Positions 17,232-25,518 are shown, counted from the stretch's first letter. The stretch: 46,159 nt of DNA from an uncultured Hyphomicrobiales bacterium (GCA_903842455.1 CAIMLX010000155.1:1-46159), one strand, 5' to 3'. Translations and numbers: made by a program. The notes: a model not told the origin generated them from the letters alone.

Positions 17232-18191
17232 TCACTCCAGTTCGCTCAAAAGGATTTTGCGGCCACCCTGCTCGCGGCTCTCAATGCCGGCGATCACGAG
17301 GCGCATCAGTTCGCGCGTCTCCGCCCATGGCACGGGCGGCTTGCCGGTGCGCAGATAGTCGACGAAGCCGACGAGCTGGGTGCGGAAGGCGTGGTAGGTG
17401 TCGTTGAATTTGAGCTGCAGCCCGGAGGACGTGCCCGCGAGGGTCACCATGCCGAAGCCGCCGAACATGTCCTTGGTGGTCTGGATGAGGACGTCGGTGC
17501 CGTCCTTGTGGACGAGGTGCACGATGTTGTTGGTGGCGCTGCCGATATTCTGCACCGAGACATAGCCCGGCCCGGTGATCGGGTAGATGCTCTCGAGCGC
17601 ATGAATGCCGTAGGCTTCCCAGGCCTTAGCCATGGTGATTCCGATGTGGCGGAGCTGGCCCAGCGCATGGGTCGCCCGATGATAGGGCACGAACTCCTTG
17701 GCAAAGCGCATGGCGGACGAGCTGATCAGCGGCCTGCCCTCGCCGACCCAGCGATCGAACGTGGCGAGGTCCGCGCGGTTGTCGCAGAGCGGCTTGTCGA
17801 TGAAGACAGGAATGCCGGCTTCGATGAACGGCCGCGCCCGCTCGACATGCTCGAAGCCCTTGTCGGTGGCGATCAGCACGGCATCGACCTGGCCGATGAC
17901 GTCCTCGGCGCGGGCGACGACATTGGGGACCAGCGCGACCTTTGCGACGTCCTCGGCGTCGGCCGGATTGTCCGTCCACACATGGGTGACCTTGGCACCG
18001 GCGATGCCCAGCGTTTCCGGCGGCTGTTTGACGATGTAGTCGCGAATGCCCGGATACGGGCAGGCATCGAGCGCTGCGCGGTCATAGCCGCCGTTGAAGA
18101 TGATGCTCCACGAATAGGGGTGGCCATTGCCCTCGACCATGCCCAGCATGGCGAGGCGGATGTCCGGCCTGGTGATCGGCAATACGCTCAT
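17232..18191 (-). CDS. Gfo/Idh/MocA-type oxidoreductase with atypical N-terminal loop
   Basis: A 319-residue protein. The Rossmann part is recognised by DAVLIATDKGFEHVERARPFIEAG and the family Lys in FIDKP, but the first glycine loop is LGMVEGNGHPYSWS instead of GxGxxG. The substrate domain contains HIGITMAKAWEAYGIHALESIY with a plausible catalytic His. The loop change could mean altered cofactor placement or tight binding. Start ATG 18191 has GAGG eight bases upstream; a longer frame to 18830 lies in the shadow of the SDR gene and is rejected. The 3' end overlaps or abuts the next SDR. It is one of three Gfo/Idh genes in the island and is not closely similar to the others. Confidence 0.82.
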   Translation of the reverse strand: MSVLPITRPDIRLAMLGMVEGNGHPYSWSIIFNGGYDRAALDACPYPGIRDYIVKQPPETLGIAGAKVTHVWTDNPADAEDVAKVALVPNVVARAEDVIGQVDAVLIATDKGFEHVERARPFIEAGIPVFIDKPLCDNRADLATFDRWVGEGRPLISSSAMRFAKEFVPYHRATHALGQLRHIGITMAKAWEAYGIHALESIYPITGPGYVSVQNIGSATNNIVHLVHKDGTDVLIQTTKDMFGGFGMVTLAGTSSGLQLKFNDTYHAFRTQLVGFVDYLRTGKPPVPWAETRELMRLVIAGIESREQGGRKILLSELE

Positions 18192-18201
18192 CTTGGGGTC
18201 C

Positions 18202-18978
18202 TCACCATGCTGTCCAGCCGCCATCGACATTGAGGCACTGGCCGGTGATGTAGCTGGCCGCATCGGAAAGCAGGAAGACGGTGGGGCCGGCCATCTCGTC
18301 CTGCCGGCCGATGCGGCCCAGCATGGTCGAGCGCGACAGATTGCCCATGAACTCAGCCGATTCCTGCGTCGCCTGATGCGGATAGGGTCCGGGGGCCACG
18401 GCGTTGACGCGGATGCCGCGACGTCCGAAATGGCCGGCCATGTAACGCACCATTTGGATGATGCCGGCTTTGCCAGCCCCGTATTCGATCGGGTTTGGCG
18501 CCATCGGCGCCGGGTAGTTGGCGGGGTTGGGAGCGACGACGCCGTACATCGAGGCGAACATGACCAAGCTGCCACCCGCCTCCATGTGCCTGGCGGCCTC
18601 GCGCGCCAGCACGAAGGTGCTGGTGAGGTTGAGGCGGTTGGTCCGGTCAAAGTCGGCCACGGTGAGATCGTCGAAGCGCTTGCCGGTCGAGCCGAAGGTG
18701 GCGTTGACGACGCCGTGCAAGCCGTCCATCTGCTCGACTGCGGCGCGGACGCAGCCCAAAATCGAGTCTTCGTCGGCAAAATCGATTGGCAGTCCGAGCG
18801 CCCCGCCGCCCGCCTCGCGCACGGCCGCAACAGCTTTTTCCAGCCGCACCGGATCGATGTCGGCGATGGCCACCTTCGCGCCTAGCCTGGCCATCAGCAG
18901 GCAACCCGGCAGTCCGAGGTAACCGGCGCCGCCAGCGACGAGGATCGATTTTCCGGTCAGGTCGAAGGGCGCACTCAT
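18202..18978 (-). CDS. Short-chain dehydrogenase/reductase
   Basis: A 258-residue SDR: cofactor loop GGAGYLG (16-22), an acidic residue after strand 2 (IADID, suggesting NAD), Ser143 (ASMYG) and Y166-x3-K170 (YGAGK). The usual NNAG is VNATFG here. An insertion with repeated Pro (NPANYPAPMAPNP) before the catalytic Tyr resembles the insertion of the other SDR in this operon, hinting at related substrates. ATG overlaps the upstream Gfo/Idh stop as ATGA. Second gene of six. Confidence 0.87.
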   Translation of the reverse strand: MSAPFDLTGKSILVAGGAGYLGLPGCLLMARLGAKVAIADIDPVRLEKAVAAVREAGGGALGLPIDFADEDSILGCVRAAVEQMDGLHGVVNATFGSTGKRFDDLTVADFDRTNRLNLTSTFVLAREAARHMEAGGSLVMFASMYGVVAPNPANYPAPMAPNPIEYGAGKAGIIQMVRYMAGHFGRRGIRVNAVAPGPYPHQATQESAEFMGNLSRSTMLGRIGRQDEMAGPTVFLLSDAASYITGQCLNVDGGWTAW

Positions 18979-19976
18979 AGCGCGATGATCCGCTTCTCGA
19001 GCCAGGACTGCTTGGCGGCCAGGGCGATCCGCAGATTGTCGCGCGCTTCGTCCAGTGTCGCGAGCCAGCAGGGCTTGCCTTCGATGGCGTGCAGCATGGC
19101 GTCCGCCTGCAGCCGGAAGCGCGCCTGATGCGCTTCGACCGGGACCAGCCCATCCATGTAGTTACGTTTTTCCTTCCACTCGCCGCTGTCGTCGTCGGCA
19201 AATTGCAGGGTCGAATGCCCGAGCAGGAGGTTGCCCTTGGTACCGATGAATTCGAAGGCGGCGATGTTCGGCTTCTGGAACTGGTTGATCGTCACATTGG
19301 CCATGGCGCCGCTTTCGAAGCGAATGTTGACGAGGCAGGTGTCCTCGGTGTCGGTGCCCTCGAGCACCAGCCGATCGAACATGCAGCTCACATCGGTGGG
19401 CCGACCCATGAGCCAAATCAGCATGTCGAACAGATGGCTGGCCGCGTCGAGGATGGCGCCGCCGCCCATCTCCGGGCGCGCATAATAGGTGCGCTGGAAA
19501 TCCGGGCGGTATTTCGGGAATTCCTGCGAGGAGTTGAGATAGGCGAGCCGCAGCGTGCCGATCTTGCCGTCGAGGATTTGCTGGCGCAGCGCGATCACCT
19601 CTTCGGCGACGCGTCGCACATAGCCGACGCGGGCCACAACTCCATGCCTGGCAACCAGATCGAGCGCCGCATCGACACCGTCCATCGTGACCGAAAGCGG
19701 CTTTTCGACCATGAAGGCGACGCCGGCTTCGGCGCAGCGCGTCATCAACGCGACGTGGTGATTGGCCGGGGCGCAGATGATGGCGAGGTCGAAACTCGAG
19801 AGCGGCGCGTCCGAGATGTTTGGATAAGCTTCTGAGATCCCGAACAATTGTGCTGCTTCGGCGCGACGTCCGGCGTCCGGTTCGACGATGGCCAGTTCGG
19901 CACGGCCGGTGAGCCCGTAACCCTTGAGGTGACGGCGGCCGATGCCGCCGCTCCCGATGATCAGGACACGCTTCAC
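18975..19976 (-). CDS. Gfo/Idh/MocA family oxidoreductase
   Basis: A 333-residue dehydrogenase with GSGGIGRRH (8-16) and VEKPLS, followed by the substrate domain (GGGAILDAASHLFDMLIWLMG). It heads the six-gene minus-strand operon that ends with the fold-III PLP enzyme. The start is a GTG at 19976 with a GGTGG-like site upstream. Operator 3 at 20044-20064 lies between it and the divergent uronate-dehydrogenase-like gene, so both should be controlled together. As first gene it may carry out the first oxidation of the imported sugar or sugar acid. Confidence 0.87.
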   Translation of the reverse strand: MKRVLIIGSGGIGRRHLKGYGLTGRAELAIVEPDAGRRAEAAQLFGISEAYPNISDAPLSSFDLAIICAPANHHVALMTRCAEAGVAFMVEKPLSVTMDGVDAALDLVARHGVVARVGYVRRVAEEVIALRQQILDGKIGTLRLAYLNSSQEFPKYRPDFQRTYYARPEMGGGAILDAASHLFDMLIWLMGRPTDVSCMFDRLVLEGTDTEDTCLVNIRFESGAMANVTINQFQKPNIAAFEFIGTKGNLLLGHSTLQFADDDSGEWKEKRNYMDGLVPVEAHQARFRLQADAMLHAIEGKPCWLATLDEARDNLRIALAAKQSWLEKRIIAL

Positions 19977-20043
19977 TGAGGCACCACCCTAGTCTCCATC
20001 GACCCGCCAACAATGGCCCGGGAGGCCACAGCTTCAAAACAGC

Positions 20044-20064
20044 ATGTTGTTATGTTAACGGCAT
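20044..20064. promoter_or_regulatory. Putative operator 3 (divergent promoter)
   Basis: A 21-base imperfect palindrome of the form ATGT-N2-TTA-N3-TAA-N2-(A/G)CAT. Its core GTTA-TGT-TAAC (20049-20059) is a perfect inverted repeat. Closely matching elements occur at 22019-22039 and 23038-23058, each followed about 45 bases later by TCGGGGG and a start codon. It lies between the six-gene minus operon and the dehydrogenase at 20094. Confidence 0.6.
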
Positions 20065-20093
20065 ATCTTGTGATGTCAATTCGGGGGATGCGC

Positions 20094-20876
20094 ATGACCG
20101 ATAAGAAGAAGGTTCTGGTCACCGGTGCAAGCGGCATGATCGGGCAATTGGTCATCAAGCGCCTGGGGGACCGGTATGACTTCAGCGGGTTAAGTCGACG
20201 TCCGGTTGAGGGTATCGCGCACATCGCTGCCGACATCACCGATCTCGATGCCGTCCGCCGCGCCTGCGCGGGGATGGACATGGTGCTGCATCTCGCCGCC
20301 GAAACGCAGGACTATGACGACTGGGACAAAGTGATGGCTGTTACCATGGGCGGCACGCTCAACGTCTATCGCGCCGCGCAGGAAGCAGGTGTCGAGCGCG
20401 TGGTCTTCGGCAGCGCCGGCAGCACGATGATCGGCTATGAATGGTACGAGGGCTCGCCCTATGCCGCGCTCACCGCCAACACGATCCAGCGATTGCCGCC
20501 GGGCGAGCGCATGCTGATGCACACCGACCCGCCGCGACCGGCGGATTTCTACAGCGTCGGCAAGCTGTTCGGCGAACATACCGGTCGCCTGTTCTCGGAC
20601 CGCCACGGCATCTCCGTGCTGGTCATCCGCATCGGCGCCGTGCTGCCGGACGACCGGCCAAGCATCGTGCGGGAACTGCCCGGCTATTTGTCGCACCGGG
20701 ACCTGGTCAGCATCATCGACATGTGCCTGTCGGCACCGCCGGAGCTGAAGTTCGATATCTTCCACGCCATCTCGGAGAATAGTCGCAGGTGGCGCGACAC
20801 CGACCACGCCAAGAAGGTGCTCGGCTGGCAGCCCGTTGATTCATCGGATGTATTCGATCCCGCAACACTCGCCTAA
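20094..20876 (+). CDS. Extended SDR, uronate-dehydrogenase-like, paralog 1
   Basis: A 260-residue NAD-dependent epimerase/dehydratase-family protein. GASGMIG (11-17) is the Rossmann loop; LHLAAET (65-71), a Ser/Thr-rich strand end (GSAGST, 107-111) and Y153-x3-K157 (YSVGK) form the active site. RPADFYSVGKLFGE and the late SENSRRWRDTDHAKKVLGW strongly recall bacterial uronate dehydrogenases, which oxidise uronic acids to aldaric lactones. The ATG at 20094 has GGGGG six bases upstream; an in-frame ATG at 20088 is less likely. Its stop overlaps that of propeller C by four bases. It is collinear, without gaps over the first 170 residues, with the dehydrogenase at 22072. Confidence 0.85.
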   Translation: MTDKKKVLVTGASGMIGQLVIKRLGDRYDFSGLSRRPVEGIAHIAADITDLDAVRRACAGMDMVLHLAAETQDYDDWDKVMAVTMGGTLNVYRAAQEAGVERVVFGSAGSTMIGYEWYEGSPYAALTANTIQRLPPGERMLMHTDPPRPADFYSVGKLFGEHTGRLFSDRHGISVLVIRIGAVLPDDRPSIVRELPGYLSHRDLVSIIDMCLSAPPELKFDIFHAISENSRRWRDTDHAKKVLGWQPVDSSDVFDPATLA

Positions 20877-21952
20877 AAGGTGAGGTGGAAGCCCTTGATG
20901 ATGTATCGGTGGTTCTCAAAGCTCCAGCAATAGGCGAGGATTTTGCCGCTCTGGAGCCTGAGGACCGTGGGCTGGCCGAACTTCAGGCTGCCGAATTGCT
21001 GCTTCATGTCGATGGTGGTGCTGCCCATCGCGGGGTCGACGAAGAGGTCGAGCTCGTCCTCGATCCGGAACATATCCTCGGAAAGATCGACCAAACGCAC
21101 CACCAAACGGGCGTCATTTTCGCGTTGTGCGTGGATTGTCAGCAGGCGCTCGCCGTCCAGATGAACAAGGCTCGAGGACTGGCCGAGAACACCGGTGTCG
21201 ATCGCCGGCCCGAAGCTCTTGCCGCCGTCGCTGGAGAGCGCGATGTGGTTGTTCAGATTGCGCTCGGTTGTGTGGTCATAGGCCCACCAGAGCACGGCCA
21301 CCCTGCCCTCGCCCCAACTGGCGACACGGCACTCCCAGGCGTGAATGTCGCTGGCCGGCGCGCGGAAGAACTCGCTGAGCTTGAACCAGGACTGCCCGCC
21401 ATCGTCACTGGCAACGATCCATCCGGCATGGCCGTCCCGCCGCAGATGGAAGGGCGACGTCGCCGTGATGATCCGGCCTGCCGGAAGCTGCGTCGCGGGC
21501 CCCGAGAGCTCGAGCGGCGCGCCCTCGATGTCGATCCTCCGTGGCACGGTCCAGCTGTGTCCCAGATCGGTCGAGAGGCTGATTTTGGTCCGCAGTTCCG
21601 GCAAGGCCTGCGTTGCCAGATCGACGATCGGCTGCAGCGGGTCGGGGCGGACGAACACATAGCCGGTCGCCAGCATGGTGCCGTCCTCAAGCAGCACCGG
21701 CTTGAAGCTCTCCTGCTCGGGCGGATCGAATTCTGTGCCGTGCAGCCTCACCGGAGCCGTCCAGGTCAGGCCCTCGTCGCGGCTGCGGATCACGTAGGAG
21801 CGCATGTCGGCGGCATCGAACGCCTGCCCGATCGAGAGCAGGCCGAGGAGTTCGCCATCCGGCAATTGCACAATTCCCGGGAACAGTCCCTGCCGGCTCA
21901 CCAGCAGCGGGTCGGCGTTCTCATAGATGGAGAAAGCGGCGGTCCGCTGCAT
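20873..21952 (-). CDS. Asp-box (BNR) sialidase-fold propeller protein C
   Basis: A 359-residue signal-less propeller with Asp boxes at 57-64 (SRDEGLTW), 127-134 (STDLGHSW), 182-189 (SDDGGQSW) and 240-247 (SSDGGKSF). It is a clear paralog of propeller A with the same residue numbering of all boxes and the shared segments LLVSRQ, IGQAFDAAD and SGP. GGAGTGG lies six bases before the ATG. It is divergent from the second uronate-dehydrogenase-like gene across operator 4 and converges on the first. Together the three genes form a small unit that looks assembled by duplication. Function as for propeller A: cytosolic sialidase-fold enzyme, reaction unproven. Confidence 0.85.
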   Translation of the reverse strand: MQRTAAFSIYENADPLLVSRQGLFPGIVQLPDGELLGLLSIGQAFDAADMRSYVIRSRDEGLTWTAPVRLHGTEFDPPEQESFKPVLLEDGTMLATGYVFVRPDPLQPIVDLATQALPELRTKISLSTDLGHSWTVPRRIDIEGAPLELSGPATQLPAGRIITATSPFHLRRDGHAGWIVASDDGGQSWFKLSEFFRAPASDIHAWECRVASWGEGRVAVLWWAYDHTTERNLNNHIALSSDGGKSFGPAIDTGVLGQSSSLVHLDGERLLTIHAQRENDARLVVRLVDLSEDMFRIEDELDLFVDPAMGSTTIDMKQQFGSLKFGQPTVLRLQSGKILAYCWSFENHRYIIKGFHLTF

Positions 21953-22001
21953 TAGAATCCACTCCTACTGTGCTGCCGGCGCGTCCGGCGCCCGGGCTCG
22001 C

Positions 22002-22039
22002 TTGACACCCTCTGAGACATGTTATTATATTAATGACAT
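22002..22039. promoter_or_regulatory. Putative promoter with operator 4
   Basis: TTGACA at 22002-22007 and TATATT at 22026-22031 (18-base spacer) form the clearest sigma-70-like promoter in the window, directed at the dehydrogenase at 22072. The palindrome ATGT-N2-TTA-N3-TAA-N2-ACAT at 22019-22039 covers the -10 box; its core ATTA-TAT-TAAT is perfect. Binding there would block polymerase, so repression is the natural reading. Confidence 0.65.
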
Positions 22040-22071
22040 ATCTGTGCAGTCAACGTATCGGGGGAACGTGC

Positions 22072-22857
22072 ATGGCCGGCAAACCGAAAGTCCTGATCAC
22101 CGGCGCAAGCGGCCTGATCGGCGGACTTGTGATCCGCGACCTTTCGGACAGATACGAATTCAGCGGCCTCAGCCGCCGCGTCGTTCCCGGCATCGCCCAC
22201 ACCCAGGCGGAAATCACCGACCCCGTTGCCATCCGCAAGGCCGCGGCCGGCATGGACATGCTGCTGCACCTTGCCGCCGAAACCCAGGACTATGACGACT
22301 GGGACAAGGTGATGACCAATACCATCGGCGGCACGCTCAACATGTTCCGCGCTGCCCAGGAAGCTGGCGTCAAGCGCGTCGTGTTCATGAGCACCGGCAG
22401 CACAATGTGCGGCTATGAATTGTATGAGGGCTCGCCCTATGGCGCCCTCGCCGCCAACGAGCTGACCGGTTTGCCGCCGGGTGAGAAGATGCTGAGCTAT
22501 CTCGATCCGCCGCGCCCCGACAGTTTCTACGGTGTGGGCAAGCTGTTCGGCGAGAATACCGGGCGTCTTTTTTCCGACCGATACGGCATGTCGGTGATCT
22601 GTATCCGCCTCGGCGCGGTGCTTGCCAGCGACAAACCCGAACTGATCCGCCACTATCCCGGCTATCTGGCGCAGGCCGACGCTGTGCAGATGGTGGACAA
22701 GTGCCTCTCGGCACCCGATGCGATCCGCTTCGACATCTTCGATGCGATTTCGGAGAACAAGCGGCGCTGGCGCGACACGTCTCACGCCAAGGATGTCATC
22801 GGTTGGCGGCCCACCGGCTCGGCCGACAATTACGACATCACGCTGCTCGAAGCCTGA
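22072..22857 (+). CDS. Extended SDR, uronate-dehydrogenase-like, paralog 2
   Basis: A 261-residue paralog of the gene at 20094, collinear from GASGLIG (11-17) through LHLAAETQDYDDWDKVM to Y153-x3-K157 (YGVGKLFGE) and SENKRRWRDTSHAKDVIGW. Ends differ most, so the two may have diverged in substrate. The ATG at 22072 follows TCGGGGG, the same leader sequence as in paralog 1. It is likely a sugar-acid dehydrogenase (uronate-dehydrogenase-like) rather than a sugar-nucleotide epimerase, judged by the short length and the YxVGKxFGE segment. It is controlled by the promoter/operator 4 region and transcribed away from propeller C. Confidence 0.85.
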   Translation: MAGKPKVLITGASGLIGGLVIRDLSDRYEFSGLSRRVVPGIAHTQAEITDPVAIRKAAAGMDMLLHLAAETQDYDDWDKVMTNTIGGTLNMFRAAQEAGVKRVVFMSTGSTMCGYELYEGSPYGALAANELTGLPPGEKMLSYLDPPRPDSFYGVGKLFGENTGRLFSDRYGMSVICIRLGAVLASDKPELIRHYPGYLAQADAVQMVDKCLSAPDAIRFDIFDAISENKRRWRDTSHAKDVIGWRPTGSADNYDITLLEA

Positions 22858-23019
22858 CTCTTTCGGCATGCGCCCGACAGCGCGTGCCGGGCCGTTTCGT
22901 GCACCATTAAAACCTCGTTCTTATGGCGCGCCATTGGGCGCGATGCCTATAATTTCGCCTTTCATAAGGGGCACTTGGCGGCTGCGGTGCAGCGCTCGGA
23001 AATCCCTTTAAAACGTCGA

Positions 23020-23058
23020 TTGACTCGTCGAACTAACATGTTGTTATGTTAATGACAT
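23020..23058 (+). promoter_or_regulatory. Putative promoter with operator 5 (RraA-like gene and ABC importer)
   Basis: TTGACT at 23020-23025 is a possible -35. The palindrome at 23038-23058 (ATGT-N2-TTA-N3-TAA-N2-ACAT) is almost identical to operator 3 over its left half and to operator 4 over its right half, and overlaps the place for a -10 (TATGTT, 23045-23050). TTCGGGGG and a GTG start follow. The rest of the gap from 22858 holds nothing I can recognise. Confidence 0.6.
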
Positions 23059-23082
23059 ACGCAGCAAAGTTCGGGGGTTTGA

Positions 23083-23757
23083 GTGGCCGTTTCAGACAAT
23101 CTCGTGGAACTGGTTCGGGAGTGCCGAGCCCGGCTAAACTCCGCCGCGATCTCCGACTCGCTGGACAGTTTCGGCTACCACGATCAGGTCCTTACCCCTG
23201 GCATCAAGGCCGTAGACCCGTCTCTGGTCCTCTGCGGCATGGCCCGCGTCGGGCTATACATGCCCGTCTATCACGATGACGAAACCACCAAGGTCTATGA
23301 GCACGAGATCGCTCTCGTCGACAGCCTGAAGCCGGAAGAAGTGCCGGTCCTCGTCTGTCACGGAAATTTGCGCATCTCGCCGTGGGGCGAGCTGCTGTCG
23401 GAACGCTCGAACTATCTCGGCGCCGCGGGCTGCCTCACCGATGGCAGCGTGCGCGACACCAGCCGCATCCGGGCGCTCAACTTCCCGGTCTATTCGGGCG
23501 GCACCAATCCCGTCGATACGAAGTATCGCGGCAAGCTGATGATGTGGGACGTGCCGGGCGAGATCGCCGGCGTGCGCGTCGAGAGCGGCGATCTAGTGTT
23601 CGGCGATTTTGACGGTACGGTTATCGTGCCCAAGAAGGTCCTCCGGCCGGCGATCGAGAAGGCCCTCGAAAAGGTTGCCGCCGAGAATGTGGTTCGCGAC
23701 GAGATCCGCGCCGGCGGGACACTGGTCGACATATTCGACCGACATGGAATTCTGTGA
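23083..23757 (+). CDS. RraA-like family protein (4-hydroxy-4-methyl-2-oxoglutarate aldolase type)
   Basis: A 224-residue member of the RraA/HMG-aldolase family. The family core is GAAGCLTDGSVRD (near 114-126), giving the metal-binding Asp and catalytic Arg, and GDFDGTVIVPK. Members cleave 4-hydroxy-2-oxo acids to pyruvate and an oxo acid; some only bind RNase E. Presence of the full DG-VRD motif favours the aldolase role. Start GTG at 23083 after CGGGGG. It is first behind operator 5 and 124 bases ahead of the binding-protein gene; that gap shows no clear regulatory element. Likely a late step producing pyruvate from a keto-deoxy acid. Confidence 0.82.
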   Translation: MAVSDNLVELVRECRARLNSAAISDSLDSFGYHDQVLTPGIKAVDPSLVLCGMARVGLYMPVYHDDETTKVYEHEIALVDSLKPEEVPVLVCHGNLRISPWGELLSERSNYLGAAGCLTDGSVRDTSRIRALNFPVYSGGTNPVDTKYRGKLMMWDVPGEIAGVRVESGDLVFGDFDGTVIVPKKVLRPAIEKALEKVAAENVVRDEIRAGGTLVDIFDRHGIL

Positions 23758-23881
23758 GGTGCGGCAGGCGCGGCGCGAGCCATCCTGCCGGGTACCATCA
23801 CAGTGAAAGGCTGGGAGCCACTCGGGAATGCATGAAAGGCTCTCATTGAAATCGGCGCAGTATCTAACCCAGGAGACGTGA

Positions 23882-25504
23882 ATGAGGATTCTAAAGGCCG
23901 CCGCGGTGGCCCTACTTCTGCAGACCGGCATTAGTACTTTTGCGCAAGCCCAGGCTCTGAATGCCAACCCACTCTCGGACGTGCGCGTCCGGCAGGCCAT
24001 CGCCTACGCGATCGACAGGAACCTGATCGTTGAATCCGTGTTCGGCGGCTACGCAGTCCCTGCCGACGGCCTCCTCCCGAACGGCCCGTTCAAGAGCCCC
24101 AATCTCGACGCCTATCCCTACGACCCGGAGAAGGCCAAGGCCCTGCTCGCTGAGGCCGGCTGGGATTCGAGCCGGACGCTCGAGATGGTCTACTACTATG
24201 ACGACCAGATCACTGCCGACCTTATGGCCGTGCTGCAGGCGCAGCTTGCCGACGTCGGCATCAACATGACCTACGGCCTGATCGTGGGCGACGTGGCCAA
24301 GACTCTCAACTCCATCCCCGAGGATCCCAAGGGCAAGTCGGTCGTGACCTGGGACATGGCCTACGGCGCCCGCGCCGCCATGGTGATGCAGGAATATTTC
24401 AACGACTACGCCACCGGCAAAGCTTCCGCCGACGGCTTCCCCGGCTCGCCTGAGCTCGACGCGCTGATCGCCGAGTCCAACACGGCGACCGATCCCGAGG
24501 CCGCCAAGGCGACGTTGATGAAGATCGACGAGTTCATCAACGCCAACGCCATCACCCTGCCGCTCTACTACCAGCAGCTGCAGTCGGTTGAGAGCACCCG
24601 CCTCGACCGTCATGGCGAGCCCTATGGCAACGACCAGTTCAACTACGACTGGAACGTCCACAACTGGACCGTCACGCCCGATGCGGACGGCAAGGCGATC
24701 CTCTATACCAACGGCGCGCCGCTCGACTATTTCGAGCAGCCGTGGGTCAATCTGGGTCTGTGGGCCGGCAACAAGTTCATCTGGGCGCACATGCTCGGCT
24801 CCAAGCCCTTCCTCGATGGGATCACCGGCGGCGATTTGGCCGAAACCTACGAGATGAGCGAAGACGGCAAGACGCTGACCTTCACCATGCGTGAGGGCAC
24901 CAAGTGGCACGACGGCGAAGCGATCACTGTGGACGACGTCACCTTCAGCCTCGAATTCGCGCTGAAGACACCGAACCTGCAGGGCGTGCTCGCCAGCGTG
25001 TTCAACTCGATCGAAGGCGCGGCTGAATATGTGGCCGGCACCGCCGAGCACGTGTCCGGCATTTCTTCGGACGGCAACACGGTCACCATCAAGTTCACCA
25101 AGCCGAACGCCAATACGCTGATCTCCTTCACCCAGTGGGGTCCGTTCCCCAAGAAGTACTTCGAAGGCGTGGATCCGACGCTCGTCCAGCAGGCCGAGTT
25201 CTGGCAGAAGCCGATTGGCTCGGGCCCGTTCAAAGTTGAAGAAGCCAAGTTCGGCGACTTCTCGTCCTTCGTGCCCTTCGACGACTATTACGAAGGCAAG
25301 CCCAAGATCGACCAGATCATTGCCTGGTCGAGCTCGGACGGCGACGTGAACATGGTAAAGAATGCCTCTGCCAACCGTATCGACTTCGCCGTGACCAAGG
25401 TCGTCAGCGACATCGAAGCGATCAAGGCACTGGACTTCATGCGGCTGACGCCGTTGGATATCCCCTACACGCGCATGGTCTGGTTCAACCAGTACGACAA
25501 GTAA
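23882..25504 (+). CDS. ABC importer substrate-binding protein (SBP_bac_5 family), apparently circularly permuted
   Basis: A 540-residue periplasmic binding protein with a signal peptide (1 to about 25, ending AQAQA). Segment order is unusual. Residues 28-265 match what is normally the C-terminal part of DppA/OppA-type proteins: NPLSDVRVRQAIAYAIDR (29-46), YDPEKAKALLAEAGW (80-94) and LPLYYQQ. Residues 266-540 match the normal N-terminal part: ETYEMSEDGKTLTFTMREG (321-339), KWHDGEAITVDDV, IGSGPFKV (445-452), then YEGKPKIDQI. The protein stops at MVWFNQYDK, exactly where the NPLSDVRVRQA segment normally follows. It is a single uninterrupted frame. New termini fall near a domain crossover, so a stable fold is plausible. 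It is followed by a hairpin and the permease genes. Ligand probably an oligosaccharide, sugar acid or peptide. Confidence 0.88.
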   Translation: MRILKAAAVALLLQTGISTFAQAQALNANPLSDVRVRQAIAYAIDRNLIVESVFGGYAVPADGLLPNGPFKSPNLDAYPYDPEKAKALLAEAGWDSSRTLEMVYYYDDQITADLMAVLQAQLADVGINMTYGLIVGDVAKTLNSIPEDPKGKSVVTWDMAYGARAAMVMQEYFNDYATGKASADGFPGSPELDALIAESNTATDPEAAKATLMKIDEFINANAITLPLYYQQLQSVESTRLDRHGEPYGNDQFNYDWNVHNWTVTPDADGKAILYTNGAPLDYFEQPWVNLGLWAGNKFIWAHMLGSKPFLDGITGGDLAETYEMSEDGKTLTFTMREGTKWHDGEAITVDDVTFSLEFALKTPNLQGVLASVFNSIEGAAEYVAGTAEHVSGISSDGNTVTIKFTKPNANTLISFTQWGPFPKKYFEGVDPTLVQQAEFWQKPIGSGPFKVEEAKFGDFSSFVPFDDYYEGKPKIDQIIAWSSSDGDVNMVKNASANRIDFAVTKVVSDIEAIKALDFMRLTPLDIPYTRMVWFNQYDK

Positions 25505-25518
25505 GGGTTTTTCCCTTC

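Noticed and set aside
18192-18830. Longer version of the Gfo/Idh gene at 17232
   Set aside because: The upstream part lies antiparallel in frame within the SDR gene region and reads as low-complexity Arg/Ser/Pro; ATG 18191 has a proper ribosome-binding site.
25503-25517. AAGGG-TTTTT-CCCTT as a rho-independent terminator
   Set aside because: A 5-base stem overlapping the stop codon with the T run in the loop cannot act as a terminator; it is minor compared with the 9-base stem that follows.
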